Below are positions 21,201 to 28,500 of a stretch of 64,000 nt of DNA, one piece after another. A program made the position numbers and the translations under genes. How positions within the stretch are numbered: position 1 is the first letter of the stretch; each line of letters starts with the position of its first letter. The DNA is from Ditylenchus dipsaci (Eukaryota; Nematoda; Chromadorea; Rhabditida; Anguinidae), in assembly GCA_004194705.1 (NCBI GenBank), contig SADC01000026.1, forward strand, positions 62,001-126,000. Direction: 5' to 3'. The notes beneath the pieces were generated by a model. The model was not told the origin of the DNA. It saw nothing but the letters and a program-made list of their open reading frames with translations, and made no database searches.

Positions 21201-23071
21201 AGTACTAATCTACGTTGGACTTCAAATGGGTTCTAAATTGGGCTTTGCACTTATGTTCGGAGGTCCGATTTTGTGATATCCGTGCTCAGTAAGTCGCGAA
21301 ACACCCAGGTGGTCAACTTTTACACTCCGCCTTTCTCGGGTTAAAAAAAATTTTTTTGCAATTGCAGGGCTTTGCTTTGCGCATTAACAAAAGAATGTAT
21401 TGATGCTGACAGCTCTGCTGATTCTTGCAGCAAGCCACAGACTAGTGCACAATCTAGTCCATCATGTTTTGGCAAAGATAAAAGCCTTTTGAGCATATTG
21501 GTTACTAATAAAGAAAAAATATTGACAGATCAAGGTAAAACTACGCTATTTCGTTTTTTTGTCAATAATATTCACAAACTATTTTTTTGTTATTCAATAC
21601 TAGTGTTTGCTTTCACAGTTGAGTGAGAACTTGGAAATAGCACCATAACTTTTTTTAAAAAAGGAAATTTCAGTTTTTAATATCAATGATTTTAACATAA
21701 TTTTTATTTTTGAGTCTGTAATGTGCAGCCAGATTTTAATTTTTATCTGCAAAAATTTTGAGATTTTGACCACTCTCACTGAAAGTTACCTCAGTGAGCT
21801 CATTGGGAACTTTTGAGTGAGAGTGGTCAAAATTTCAAATTTTTGCAGATAAAAATTAAAATCTGGCTACACATTACAGACCCAAAAATAAAAATTAGGT
21901 AAAGATTATTATCATTAAAAACTGAAATTTCCCTTTTAAAAAAAGTTATAGTAGAATTTTCGAAACTCACTCAACTGTGAGTGCAAACTCTGGTCAATCT
22001 CGCAATAGAGAGCAAGATAGCAAGTAAAAATGTATAGTTATTATTAGAATTGCATTTTTGAGACACTTTAACTCAGTCACCCATCTAGAATGTATACCGT
22101 ATTTACTGTATTAACTCCCCACCCTCTAATAACTCCCCACCCTCTAATAAGTCCCCACCCTATGGACCTTATATCTCAGCCTAGAGCGAACATTTCGCAA
22201 ATCTGTTTTTTGCGTTTTCTTAGTTGCCTCGAGTTTACCTGATTCCACTTTTTAAATTTTGGTTGAGCACCCAAAAATATCAAAATCGAAATTTTTTTTC
22301 CGATTTTTAAGGGTTGAAAAATAACTCGCCATGGGGACTTAATACAGTAAATACGGTATATGAATAACGTCAAAATTGTAATTTCTTAATATACCCTCGA
22401 TCAAGGTGGTACTCGAAGTGTTAGAAAAGAATTCGCAGGAAATTGAAACAAAAAGATCTTTTTTAAATATTGGGTTGATGCATGATTATCCACCGTTTTT
22501 CTAAGAGACACTTTGGATAACTTTTTATGTTTACTCTTGCACATGAAATATACCATTTCAAGGTTCTCTTCCGGTCTGTTTCACAAGCTGTCATCAATTC
22601 GTTATTGATCAAAATAAAGGGTATAAGTGCTTGAGAGAAATGAGGTGCAAAGATGTGCAGTTTAGGGGAGGGCTTGCATGCGAGCATTTTCATCATTTTA
22701 ACTGGTCTCAAATCATTGCATTAACAACATTTTAGCAGTGGGTGGTAGTGCAGCTCAACAGCTAAAAAGTTCATGTTACACAATGGGGAGGGGGGGGGGG
22801 GGGTGTGGTTGGTAGGAGAATAGGGAGGGAGGTAGGCCAAACCTAGTAATTATTCAACCCAATATTTAATAGCTAATGTCTTTTTTTAGGTATCAAAATT
22901 GTTGCTCACCGTGCATACAACCATAAAAGCAACTTGCAAAAAAAAGTTGTTATAATAAAGAACCAAACAACAAGAGCTACCATAGACCGATGCAAGAACA
23001 ACTTTGAAATCGCACTTTTGCTAAACCAAACAAGACATTATAGTTTAAGCAGTCAACTGTGCGGAAAATAA
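9139..23071 (+). CDS. DUF1647-like (glycosyltransferase-like) type II membrane protein, copy 1, 8 exons
   Basis: Exons: 9139-9294, 10661-10807, 14291-14450, 14496-14609, 16405-16584, 17764-17874, 21368-21534, 22890-23071. All internal borders are AG..GT and the phases join. The order is N-terminal anchor, short stem, then a globular domain with FASD, IIVYDLGGLS, NFSWKILLLS, FIYADVSTFF, MYTYIPLHPDL, LKW + LLCALTKECID, and a Cys-containing tail. These marks match what I remember of the nematode DUF1647 family and its relatives (FVTA..SNH, YDLGL, WKP, D.S.RF, THP.MY.Y, LKW..LCAL..C). These are thought to be Golgi/ER luminal glycosyltransferase-like proteins, but no substrate is known to me. Frame is continuous only if about one T is added in exon 5, one A in exon 6, and a two-base indel is allowed in exon 1. 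Predicted length is about 405 aa. A paralogue lies at 25331-37404 on the other strand. Confidence 0.72.
10315..10440. repeat. Short inverted repeat AACAGCACATTTGATGAAAC
   Basis: AATAACAGCACATTTGATGAAAC-type sequence on the left is inverted at the right (TTTTATCAAATGTGCTGTTAT), spaced about 80 bp. Probably a small MITE within intron 1. Confidence 0.5.
10661..10807 (+). CDS. Copy 1 exon 2: luminal stem
   Basis: 147 bp between TTTATAG and GTAAGT, open throughout (FKVIGKIQSNPSND ... NCEYLTNYDNFICRI ... LFEPQ). It has two cysteines and four Asn-x-Ser/Thr-like sites. Entry and exit phases (1 base completing a codon; 2 bases left over) fit exons 1 and 3. Confidence 0.6.
11398..11481. repeat. Perfect-arm hairpin TTACTGTTTGAGCTGTGTGA
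   Basis: TTACTGTTTGAGCTGTGTGA and TCACACAGCTCAAACAGTAA flank a short imperfect stem with AGATTTTCAAAATCT at the tip. It is located in intron 2 of the copy 1 gene. Confidence 0.7.
11515..12260. mobile_element. Foldback element, TCCCTTTAAA/GAAGGGACTTAGAAAC arms
   Basis: The segment at 11620-11800 (CCGGATCTCTTTCACAATCC ... AGCTCTCTTTTAAGCACAAAA ... AGTCCCTTCAAA ... GATGGTG) is inverted at 12055-12245 (CACCATCTCC-like ... TTTGAAGGGACTTAGAAAC ... AAAAGAGAGCTAAG ... GATATCCGG). A third partial copy of the GGGACTT..AAACTTTTTTTTGAATCC segment lies at 11527-11565. No transposase or target duplication was defined. Confidence 0.6.
12412..12464. repeat. Tandem repeat, 10-bp unit GGTAGGCGAG, about 5 copies
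   Basis: Five nearly perfect copies of a 10-bp unit in intron 2, immediately followed by GGTAGAGTGGGTGTTATAACAGG. Confidence 0.85.
13215..13639. mobile_element. pogo/Tigger-like palindromic MITE, CAGTCGAGTCTCTATATAGC
   Basis: The full length is a near-perfect palindrome of about 200-bp arms. Ends CAGTCGAGTCTCTATATAGC and its inverse are flanked by TA on both sides. The arms include CCACCTCGGGTCCGACAC, GATTCGTCAGTCTAGTCGG and TTGCCGATCG. The same arm core occurs at 18491-18920 and 28056-28484, but with different terminal words. Confidence 0.85.
13988..14085. repeat. Poly-C tract and inverted poly-G partner (GCTACTG.ATATA family)
   Basis: GGCGCTACTGTAATATATAG, a C tract of about 18 or more bases, and then an inverted GGAGGGGGGCGGGTATATGACAGTAGCG. 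One of many copies of a family with GCTACTGNNATATACC next to homopolymeric C. Other copies: 17367-17590, 46494-47457, 10985-11250, 56115-56150. Confidence 0.7.
14291..14450 (+). CDS. Copy 1 exon 3: FASD / YDLGG exon
   Basis: After CACTTTTCAG the frame reads HLVDLVFASDYNQYN, RAVIASAQLAF and KRIIVYDLGGLS, ending in phase 0 at a GTATGT donor. The YDLGG strand is the strongest family mark. The paralogous exon at 37243-37404 reads FASDVKFYPSLRAAIAS and KKIIVYDLGGLAESPEI. Confidence 0.8.
14496..14609 (+). CDS. Copy 1 exon 4: WK exon
   Basis: 38 codons, phase 0 to 0, after a 45-bp intron. MNELKNVCKLEIRIL, then LPSDVRNISNFSWKILLLS. The paralogue exon at 35742-35855 has the same length and reads MSELKGVCKLELRIF and VRHLSSFAWKVFLIA. 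Confidence 0.8.
14683..15634. mobile_element. hAT-superfamily element with 8-bp target duplication GTAAAAAC
   Basis: Inverted ends TAGGGTTGTAGAATTCTCC and GAATTCTTCAATATCCAACCCTA are bounded by perfect 8-bp repeats GTAAAAAC (14675-14682 and 15635-15642), the hAT hallmark. Both subterminal regions are packed with GGAGAATTCTCC-type palindromic motifs. The interior holds a BED-type zinc-finger remnant on the minus strand. At 952 bp it is too short for a full transposase, so it is non-autonomous or internally deleted. Confidence 0.88.
15201..15332 (-). pseudogene. BED-type zinc-finger fragment of a hAT transposase
   Basis: 43 codons: YFEREQETNDNGN, then VVASYCKFCNKRYKSDAAKM and EKNLEVFLV, then stop. 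The C..C..(15)..H-like pattern with KYKSDA..MEK.L is typical of BED fingers in hAT transposases; the usual His is Asn here (KNL). Only the finger is left; the catalytic and dimerisation regions are absent. Confidence 0.7.
16049..16312. mobile_element. TACCGTAT-family MITE, arms with GGCCTTCTATTAGAGA
   Basis: The left TACCGTATATTCTCTATTAG pairs with the right TCTAATCGAGAATATACGGTA. The core (TTTGGGTGCTCAACCAAAAT, AGTGGAATCAGGTAAGCTCG, CTAAGAAAACGC) is shared with 20455 and 22095. The right arm has a three-fold GGCCTTCTATTAGAGAG repetition. Confidence 0.8.
16405..16584 (+). CDS. Copy 1 exon 5: D.S exon with a one-base frame break
   Basis: Opens DMYAKDIGKPEHDGFIYADVS in phase 0, then the frame breaks at a T5 run (about 16470). 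One added T restores PRNELLDYYLAINANRLTG, FQLIDGLNRG and VSTNP, ending in phase 1 at CCTT|GTAAGC. The paralogue at 34176-34338 is open across this point (FIYFDTSVYFFESDYDDYF), which supports one missing base. ADVS/FDTS sits where this kind of domain has a metal- or donor-binding acidic motif; that role is inference. Confidence 0.72.
16837..17165. mobile_element. pogo/Tigger-like MITE with CCATAGTGCACACC arrays
   Basis: CAGTCAGCTCCCTCGATAGTG and CTATGGAAGGAGTCGACTG are inverted ends flanked by TA. The interior has at least eight copies of a 13-17-bp unit CGCCATAGTGCACACC in both halves. A related element with GATTTAGTGTACACC units is at 41649-41803. Confidence 0.8.
17367..17590. mobile_element. 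GCTACTGTAATATA / poly-C foldback
   Basis: GGGCGCTACTGTAATATTAACC and a second AAGCTACTGTAATATACC at the left are opposed by GGGGGTGTATATACAGTAGCG at the right. Located in intron 5 of the copy 1 gene. Confidence 0.65.
17764..17874 (+). CDS. Copy 1 exon 6: MY.Y.P exon with a one-base frame break
   Basis: After TGCTATTTTAG the frame reads MYTYIPLHPDLKDDIELRKT and NVIVVKK. Adding one A to the A6 run at about 17841 gives TEFTRKLLKW and leaves two bases, as exon 7 requires. Without it the phase does not match. The paralogue exon 31706-31816 has the same 111-bp length and the same apparent one-base deficit. Confidence 0.7.
18120..18490. mobile_element. TTAA-AGGACCAT MITE, best copy
   Basis: TTAAAGGACCATGAAACTTG at the left is inverted at the right as CAAGTTTCATGGTCCTTTAA. 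The arms continue GATAAGCACAGCAATTTGG and GGCGCGGGACCACCCTAA. TTAA at both ends may be the target duplication, as in piggyBac-type elements. Relatives are at 37990-38353 and 61893-62253. Confidence 0.8.
18491..18920. mobile_element. pogo/Tigger-like MITE lacking its left tip
   Basis: The right end CAGTGGC-type ATGCCACTGTAGCGAGGTGCAACTG is flanked by TA. The left end begins directly at GCCTCGCTATAGGGGCACCC, abutting the TTAA of the neighbouring MITE, so the terminal CAGTTGCA is missing. Arms carry TTGCCGGTTG/GCGATCGGCAAAATTGG as in 13215-13639. Confidence 0.7.
19150..19990. repeat. GGTAATATTACC-rich inverted region
   Basis: Left GATCACCGGTGATTTG and CCGGTAATATTATCGTAATA are mirrored loosely at the right by GGTAATATCACCGGTAATAA and CACGGTAGTATTAC. 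The ends GGTTAGGA and CCAACCCTTG resemble the TAGGGTTG hAT ends, but no target duplication is evident. The sequence between includes a GGCGCCTATCGGCGCCTATG palindrome near 19470. Confidence 0.4.
20455..20720. mobile_element. TACCGTAT-family MITE, TTACTGTATTAA arms
   Basis: TACCGTATTTACTGTATTAA and TTAATACAGTAAATACGGTA are perfect inverted ends. The arms continue with GTCCCCATGGGGAGTTATT and repeated GGGGACTTATTAGAGGGT. The core equals that at 16049. A second copy in opposite orientation is at 22095-22358. Confidence 0.85.
20735..20850. mobile_element. Fragment of a pogo/Tigger-like MITE
   Basis: ACAGTCAAACGTCTATATAACC followed 70 bp later by the inverse-oriented GGTGGCTATATAGAGGTTCG. The right CTGTA end is missing. 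Confidence 0.55.
20958..21100. mobile_element. Small hAT-like MITE filled with GGGAATATTCCC motifs
   Basis: The ends TAGAGTTGTAGAA and TTGTACAACCCTA are inverted and flanked by GTATTTAA and CTATTTAA (7 of 8 identical), matching hAT target duplications. The 143-bp body is nearly all CCCGGGAATATTCCC-type palindromic repeats. It shares its terminus with the hAT at 14683-15634. Confidence 0.72.
21368..21534 (+). CDS. Copy 1 exon 7: LLCAL..C exon
   Basis: 167 bp after GCAATTGCAG. Reads ALLCALTKECIDADSS, a Cys/Ser-rich stretch, SPSCFGKDKSLLSILV and TNKEKILTDQ, ending in phase 1 at CAAG|GTAAAA. The paralogue has LLCATEKECIQPTGS and DQSAFSILISN in the same places. Cys residues are conserved between the copies. 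Confidence 0.78.
21604..21992. mobile_element. Palindromic MITE with CACAGTTGAGTGAG ends
   Basis: TTTGCTTTCACAGTTGAGTGAG is inverted at the right as CTCACTCAACTGTGAGTGCAAA. Arms of about 170 bp (AATTTTTATCTGCAAAAATT, TTTGACCACTCTCACT) close on a short loop. Sits in intron 7 of the copy 1 gene. Confidence 0.8.
22095..22358. mobile_element. TACCGTAT-family MITE, TTACTGTATTAA arms, opposite orientation
   Basis: Same ends and core as 20455-20720 but inverted, with CTCCCCACCCTCTAATAA units at the left. The two copies 1.6 kb apart in one intron are themselves a large inverted pair. Confidence 0.85.
22890..23071 (+). CDS. Copy 1 exon 8: terminal exon
   Basis: After TTTTTTTAG, phase 1, reads IKIVAHRAYNHKSNLQKKVV, then TTRATIDRCKNN, and stops with TAA at 23069-23071. 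The paralogue's last exon (25331-25593) starts NNRLIPHRSFYHPSRLRDRH and continues TTATKIDTCKNG, a clear alignment over about 40 residues, after which the tails differ. Confidence 0.75.
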
Positions 23072-23224
23072 GAAAAAATTTGTTTGTTATTTAACCATTT
23101 TACTATTAAAATGACCATTAAATTGCTGGCTTTATACGTGTTGTTGTGTGTTTGAAAAAAGTTCCTTGGTCCCCCTGTTGATATTTTTTCAATATTTTTT
23201 CTGATTTTATGCTCTGCCTCAGGC

Positions 23225-23660
23225 GGAGAATCGTAAATTGCGCGCCTGAAAATTGCGCGCCAAGTTTTCGATTTTATTAAAAAAAACAAGATGCTAAATA
23301 AATTTTGCAAAATTGATAATAATATCACGTAGCCCTGAAATTTTAGTTTCTTATAAGGTATCATTTGTTGAAACATGCTCTGAAAATATGGCACCAAAAA
23401 CAAGAAGTATGAAGCAAATGAGAAAATAATCACTTTTTGTGATTTGTTTAACACTTTCAATTTTCGGGCCATATTTTGCAAGCAAAATTCAATAAATGAT
23501 ACCTTTGACAAACTAGGATCTCAGGGCTACCTGATATTCACATGACTTTCAACAAAATTTTTTGAAAATTCGCCTGTTTGACCGAAAGAAAAAAGTTGGT
23601 ACGCAATTTTCAGTCGCACAGTGACAGAAATGGGACTAAAAATTAAGAAAATATGCTTCA
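23225..23660. repeat. Foldback around TAGCCCTGAAATTTTAG
   Basis: AATTGCGCGCC near 23250 and TGATAATATCACGTAGCCCTGA near 23330 are mirrored by TCAGGGCTACCTGATATTCA near 23530. Between them GGTATCATTTGTTGAA pairs with TTCAATAAATGATACC. The 152-codon open frame across it is antisense of a hairpin and has no family marks. Confidence 0.5.
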
Positions 23661-24419
23661 GCTGTGTTTTACTCTGCGCCCACGAAAAAACTAATCGGCG
23701 GAGTAAGGCAATATTTCACATTTTTACACCAAAAATAATTGTTCAAAAATGTAAATAATTAGTTTTTGAGACTATTGAAATAAAAAATTAGATAAACTTT
23801 CACAATTGTTTATAATTCTATTTAATTAATCTGATTTTTTCCACAAACTGACAGCTTGAGTAGTACAGCGAGCAAGTTTTTCATCTTCAAATTATGCCAC
23901 TTTTTCGCCTCATACTTATAGGGCAATTTCAAATATAAGCCATAGGCATACTAGTGCGGCTGAAAAAATCGGCGCCGGGCGCACCAGCGGCGCCGGTCAT
24001 TTGAAAAAGCGCCTGCGTTAAGGGCGCGGTGCCGATTTTTATTTTCTGCCATGGCAGAAAAGTTAACGCCTGGGCAGAAAATGCCTTTTCAGTCCCTCAA
24101 ACTGGCTATTGTCAAGGTAGACGGCCACTTCAAGTCTGCGACCATTTGGACCTATCGAAAGCCACAGCACGGTATATTCCTAAAAACAGAAAGGTATAGA
24201 TACAGCAATTCAGAAACAGTAAATTAGGCAAGGCATGAGAGCGGGAAGTGTTGACCGAAAGCTTCACTAGAACCATATGATTACATTGACGATTTAGCAA
24301 TGAGAAAAAAGAAGAAGATAAAATGCAAGCCTACGTTTTTGTGCTAAAACAGCGACAAATGGGTGTTCTATTATCCGGTCGCAAAAAGATGCCGACTTAT
24401 TCTGTGATCTAGAGAATTT

Positions 24420-24570
24420 TCATAAAAACTTGGCATTTTTCCACAAAAACTTGGCATTTTCCGTTTTTTCTATTTTCGATGCTCTATTCGACTTAGTCTA
24501 TAAACTAGTGAATTTTCATGAATACTTGGCAGATTTTCAAAAAACTTGGCATTTTTCCACAAAAACTTGG
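24420..24570. repeat. Short tandem repeat of AAAACTTGGCATTTTTCCAC
   Basis: The unit AAAACTTGGCATTTTCC recurs at least four times, together with a repeated TTTCGATGCTCTATT. Similar GTGCCCAGTTTTGGGAAAAT units occur at 25740-25790, 36080-36180 and 59700-59800. Confidence 0.65.
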
Positions 24571-24844
24571 CATTTTCCGTTTTGTCCATTTCGATGCTCT
24601 ATTGAATGGTATATAGGGTTTTAAATATTGCATGATCACTACCATAGATGCCCTTGCTAGCTCACTAAAAGCTTTCAGTCTTACAGAGAAGCTCATATCG
24701 TGTCGGTGGGATATCTAAAAACTTTTATACCATTCGACAGCTCTTCCAAAATCCTTATTTGACTAAGAGATCCGTTTTTGCCCTGAGCTAAATTCAAGGG
24801 GTTTTAAATGCTATTGAATGCTATAGTGAAGCATGTGACTCTTT

Positions 24845-24900
24845 GGTGCAGTGGGTAGTCAGAAAGTGTCCTGGTGATGCTCTTGAGTTCGATGCTATAA
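24845..24900 (+). other. tRNA-like (SINE-head-like) sequence
   Basis: TTTGGTGCAGTGGGTAGTCAG resembles a Pol III A box, and GAGTTCGATGC about 30 bp later resembles a B box. The region cannot fold into a cloverleaf with a paired acceptor stem, so this is at most a tRNA-derived SINE head or relic. Confidence 0.35.
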
Positions 24901-25330
24901 CTATAGGTATATTACTTTTACTCAATTTTCAAATGCATTTTTTACCCCTTAAATTTAGCCAAGGGGAAAATGAATGTCTAAGTCAAATAAAGACTTTTGA
25001 AGAGCTATCGAATGGTATATGAGGTTTTTCAATAGCTTGCGGACACTATGTGAGGTTCCTTGTTAGCAAAAGTGAAATTTCGGTTACGGTTCTTAACGAA
25101 AGTGAAATCGCCTTTCTGGTTTGTTCAAAAGTAAAACTAGGTTCCGGTTCCAGTTTCAGCAAATCTGAAATTTCGATTCCTTTCCAAATATAAATGCAGA
25201 GCCAACTTTAGAGCCCTCATACACACTGTATTGCAAACAACAACTATAAACGACACAACGTATAGAAAAAATAAATAAATATTTAAATGCATATTTATTT
25301 AGCAAAAAACATAAAAAATAAGATTTCAAA

Positions 25331-25593
25331 TTAATTATAATTTGATTCTATGCTCTCATAAATTATTCCAATCCAAGATCCATGTGATCCGCCAAATAGT
25401 AATTCTGCAAACGTTACTGACCAGCTTAAACAAGGCTGTTTGTTCTTCAGATCGCGTAACTCTTCGTTTTTTGGTTGGCCATTTTTGCACGTGTCAATTT
25501 TTGTAGCAGTTGTTTTGCTTCTTAGAAGAATGTGTCTATCTCGCAATCTACTAGGATGATAAAAGGATCTGTGAGGTATGAGCCTGTTGTTAC
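25331..25593 (-). CDS. Copy 2 terminal exon
   Basis: Acceptor TTTTCCAG, 86 codons and a stop. NNRLIPHRSFYHPSRLRDRH and TTATKIDTCKNG align with copy 1 exon 8; the following Ser/Gly-rich tail (TFAELLFGGSHGSWIG) is longer than in copy 1. An AATAAA follows on the minus strand near 25300. Confidence 0.75.
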
Positions 25594-28500
25594 CTGGAAA
25601 AGTGTTCAGTTTTTTGAGCTTCAAATAAATTAAAGAATCCACTTTTATGGCATGACATAAAAATAGGTACAAAACGCAAAAGTGTACAGATTTTTAATTC
25701 AAGTCAAAAAGGCGAAAATCTGTACAGATTTTTGTGGCAAAGTGCCAGCTTTTCTAAAAAAAAACCCAGTTTTGGGAAAATGTGCCCACTTCTGGATGTA
25801 CCCTGTTATATTTATTGTGCCTTAGCTCAAGCGTATTTTTTAAGCTAAACAAGTGGATGTTCTATGAATGCCGACTGAATTATAGAAGATTTCATAAAAA
25901 CTGGCATATTTTTGAAAATGTGCACTTTTCGCCAAACTGGGTATATTTTTTCTCAGCCTTCGATTTGAGGTTTAATATAGTTCAAGCTTCATTTTCAGGG
26001 GCCTTTGCAACATTTGAGAGTGATAGTGTTGCAACAGTTGAGAGTACTTCACTCTCAGCTATCAACGATGTCCGATGTTCGATGTTATCACTATAAGTAT
26101 ATTAGTTCTACTCAATTTTCAAATGCATTTTCAACCCCTTAAATTTAGTCAAGGCCAAGATTTCTGAAAAAAGAATTCTTTAGCCAAGATTTCCAACTAT
26201 CAGAAAAAATCGTGACCCTTCACCCTCCGATTTTTTCTGATAATTACCAACTATCAACTCTCCCCTATTGCAACGCTTTCAACTATCAAGTATCAACACT
26301 CCACCATCCACTATCAACTGACATCTGTTGCAATAGGCCCCAGATAATCGACTTCACCACGATCGTTGTCAAAGAAACACTTTTTCATCTCGCTTAGCTT
26401 GTCTAAGCAAGGCAGACACCGTATTTCATCTAATTAATTTTTTGGATCCCATTTAGAGGGGGTTAAATTAGAGGGAGAGGCTAAATTAGAAGGAGGCGCT
26501 AAATTTTTTGTGCCTGCTCCCGGCTGAAAATTTTTTGACGAACATGAGCAAGTTTATTCGAATTTCATAACAACATAAAATGTAGAAAATGGCACCGGAT
26601 AGTCCACTAGGGCCAAATTGCAGGGTTTTTCAAAAAAGATTGGCAAAATCGGCAATTCTTGCAATTTTTGAGACAAAACTGTGAAAATTAGAACTAGCTA
26701 GAGCCTTCGAAATCATTCAAAATGAAGGAAATCCAAGATGAAGCGCAGTTTTCATCTTGCTTGTTGCAGTACAAATTTCACAGTCTCTAGTTTAACAGTC
26801 GCAAAACTTGCGGCGCAATTTCCACGTAGCATACGATGGTTTGCATAACGTGAGGTAACCATTTCTGCGTATTTCTTGCAGTTCAAACCTCACAATTTCT
26901 CAAATTGCATTATAAAAATATATGATCTCAAATCTTATCTTATACCGAAAAAACAACGTTTTGACTCCGTCGACAAAGTGTAATTTAGCCAAGCATGGTG
27001 AATACACCATTTTTATTTAAATTTTTCAAGCTAAGCTTTACCTTGATCCATTGCTACTTTTCAGCATTGCTTATAAGGATACTGAACGCACTTTGATCTA
27101 GTCGATTGCAGGTGCCATCTGGAATTAATCCTTCGTCATGCACAAAACATTCAAAAATAGACCCAGTTGGTTGAATACACTCTTTTTCCGTTGCACAAAG
27201 TAATGCCCTAAATAGCAGTAATTAAACATCGTTGCACACTTATCTTATGGTTGATATAAAATAAAGATATATACCGTATTCCACCTTTTCCACCTTTATA
27301 CTATAGCGTTGCTTGGTATTGTGTGAAACACTCACTTTGTAGCCCGCTTTTTGAAAACTTTAATTTTAAATTTGGTGTCCTTGATTAGGAAACCGGGTGA
27401 ATGCTCGCGATCGCGCTAATAAAAATTTGGGGTTGGTTAGGCGAAAAAAATTTTCTGGTCAAAAACTTTTTTTTGAAAAATTTCTCATCAAGGAAACTTT
27501 TTTTGGTGCGGAAAAAATTTCTGTGCCAATAATGACTATTGTGCGCTGGAATGTGGCGCGTCGAATAAAAAAAGTTCAGGCGGATACGAGACCGGAACAT
27601 GGGATCTCCCTATTTTGAGTTGGGTACTCAAAATCGAAAATTCAAAAAATTGAATATTGAAATAATATTTTTGTGGTCTCGAGAGGAATTCAAAAATTGG
27701 ACTGAAAGTGTTGGTTCAAAGAGTAGTTTTTATAGGAAATCGCCATGCTGAGCACGAATCCGGTGTTAAATATACAAGTTTGCTTATTGAAAAATTTTGA
27801 AAAAAAATCGGTTAAAAGGGTTACCAGACAATTTCTAATATTTTAGAATTGTCGCGCGACGTTTTCTAATATTTTCGGTAAATTCGGTTGTTTTGTCCCG
27901 AATTTACCGAAAAATATTAGAAAATGTCGCGCGACAAATTCTAAAAATATTAGAAATTGTCTGGTAGCCGTTAAAAAGTGGCTTTTTGAGAAAACCACAG
28001 GGGGACCAAGGCATATTTTTAGTGTCACAGGTTCGAATCCTGCTGGTAGCTGGTACAGTCAAACCTCGATACAGTGGCCCCACCTCAAGTTCGTTCCCAC
28101 CTGGGGTCCGACACTTTTTTTAACCCTATTTTTGAAATAATTTATCGATTCTGTTTTGACAGTCTGTCGCAAATATCGTAAGGATTCCGATTTTGCCGAT
28201 CGTTTTTCAATAACTAAATAGTTTTTGCATTTAAAAAGCAAAACCTCGATATAGTGGCCCTCTAATTTTTTTAAGGGGGCCACTATATCGAGGTTTTGCT
28301 TTTTAAATGCAAAAACTATTTAGTTATTGAAAAACGATCGGCAAAATCGAAATCCTTACGATATTTGCGACCAGACTGTCAAAACAGAATCGATAAATTA
28401 TTTCAAAAAATAAAGTTAAAAAAAGTGTCGGACCCTAGGTGGGAACGAACTTGAGGTAGGGGCCACTGTATCGAGGTTTGACTGTAGTTATTAACTGGTT

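Noticed and set aside
23053..23511. A 152-codon open frame (minus)
   Set aside because: It crosses a foldback, has no splice or start context and reads as random hydrophobic sequence. It begins at the stop of the DUF1647-like terminal exon on the other strand only by chance.
28021..28052. tRNA B-box GGTTCGAATCC as part of a tRNA gene
   Set aside because: No A box or acceptor stem within 80 bp; a lone B-box match next to a MITE.
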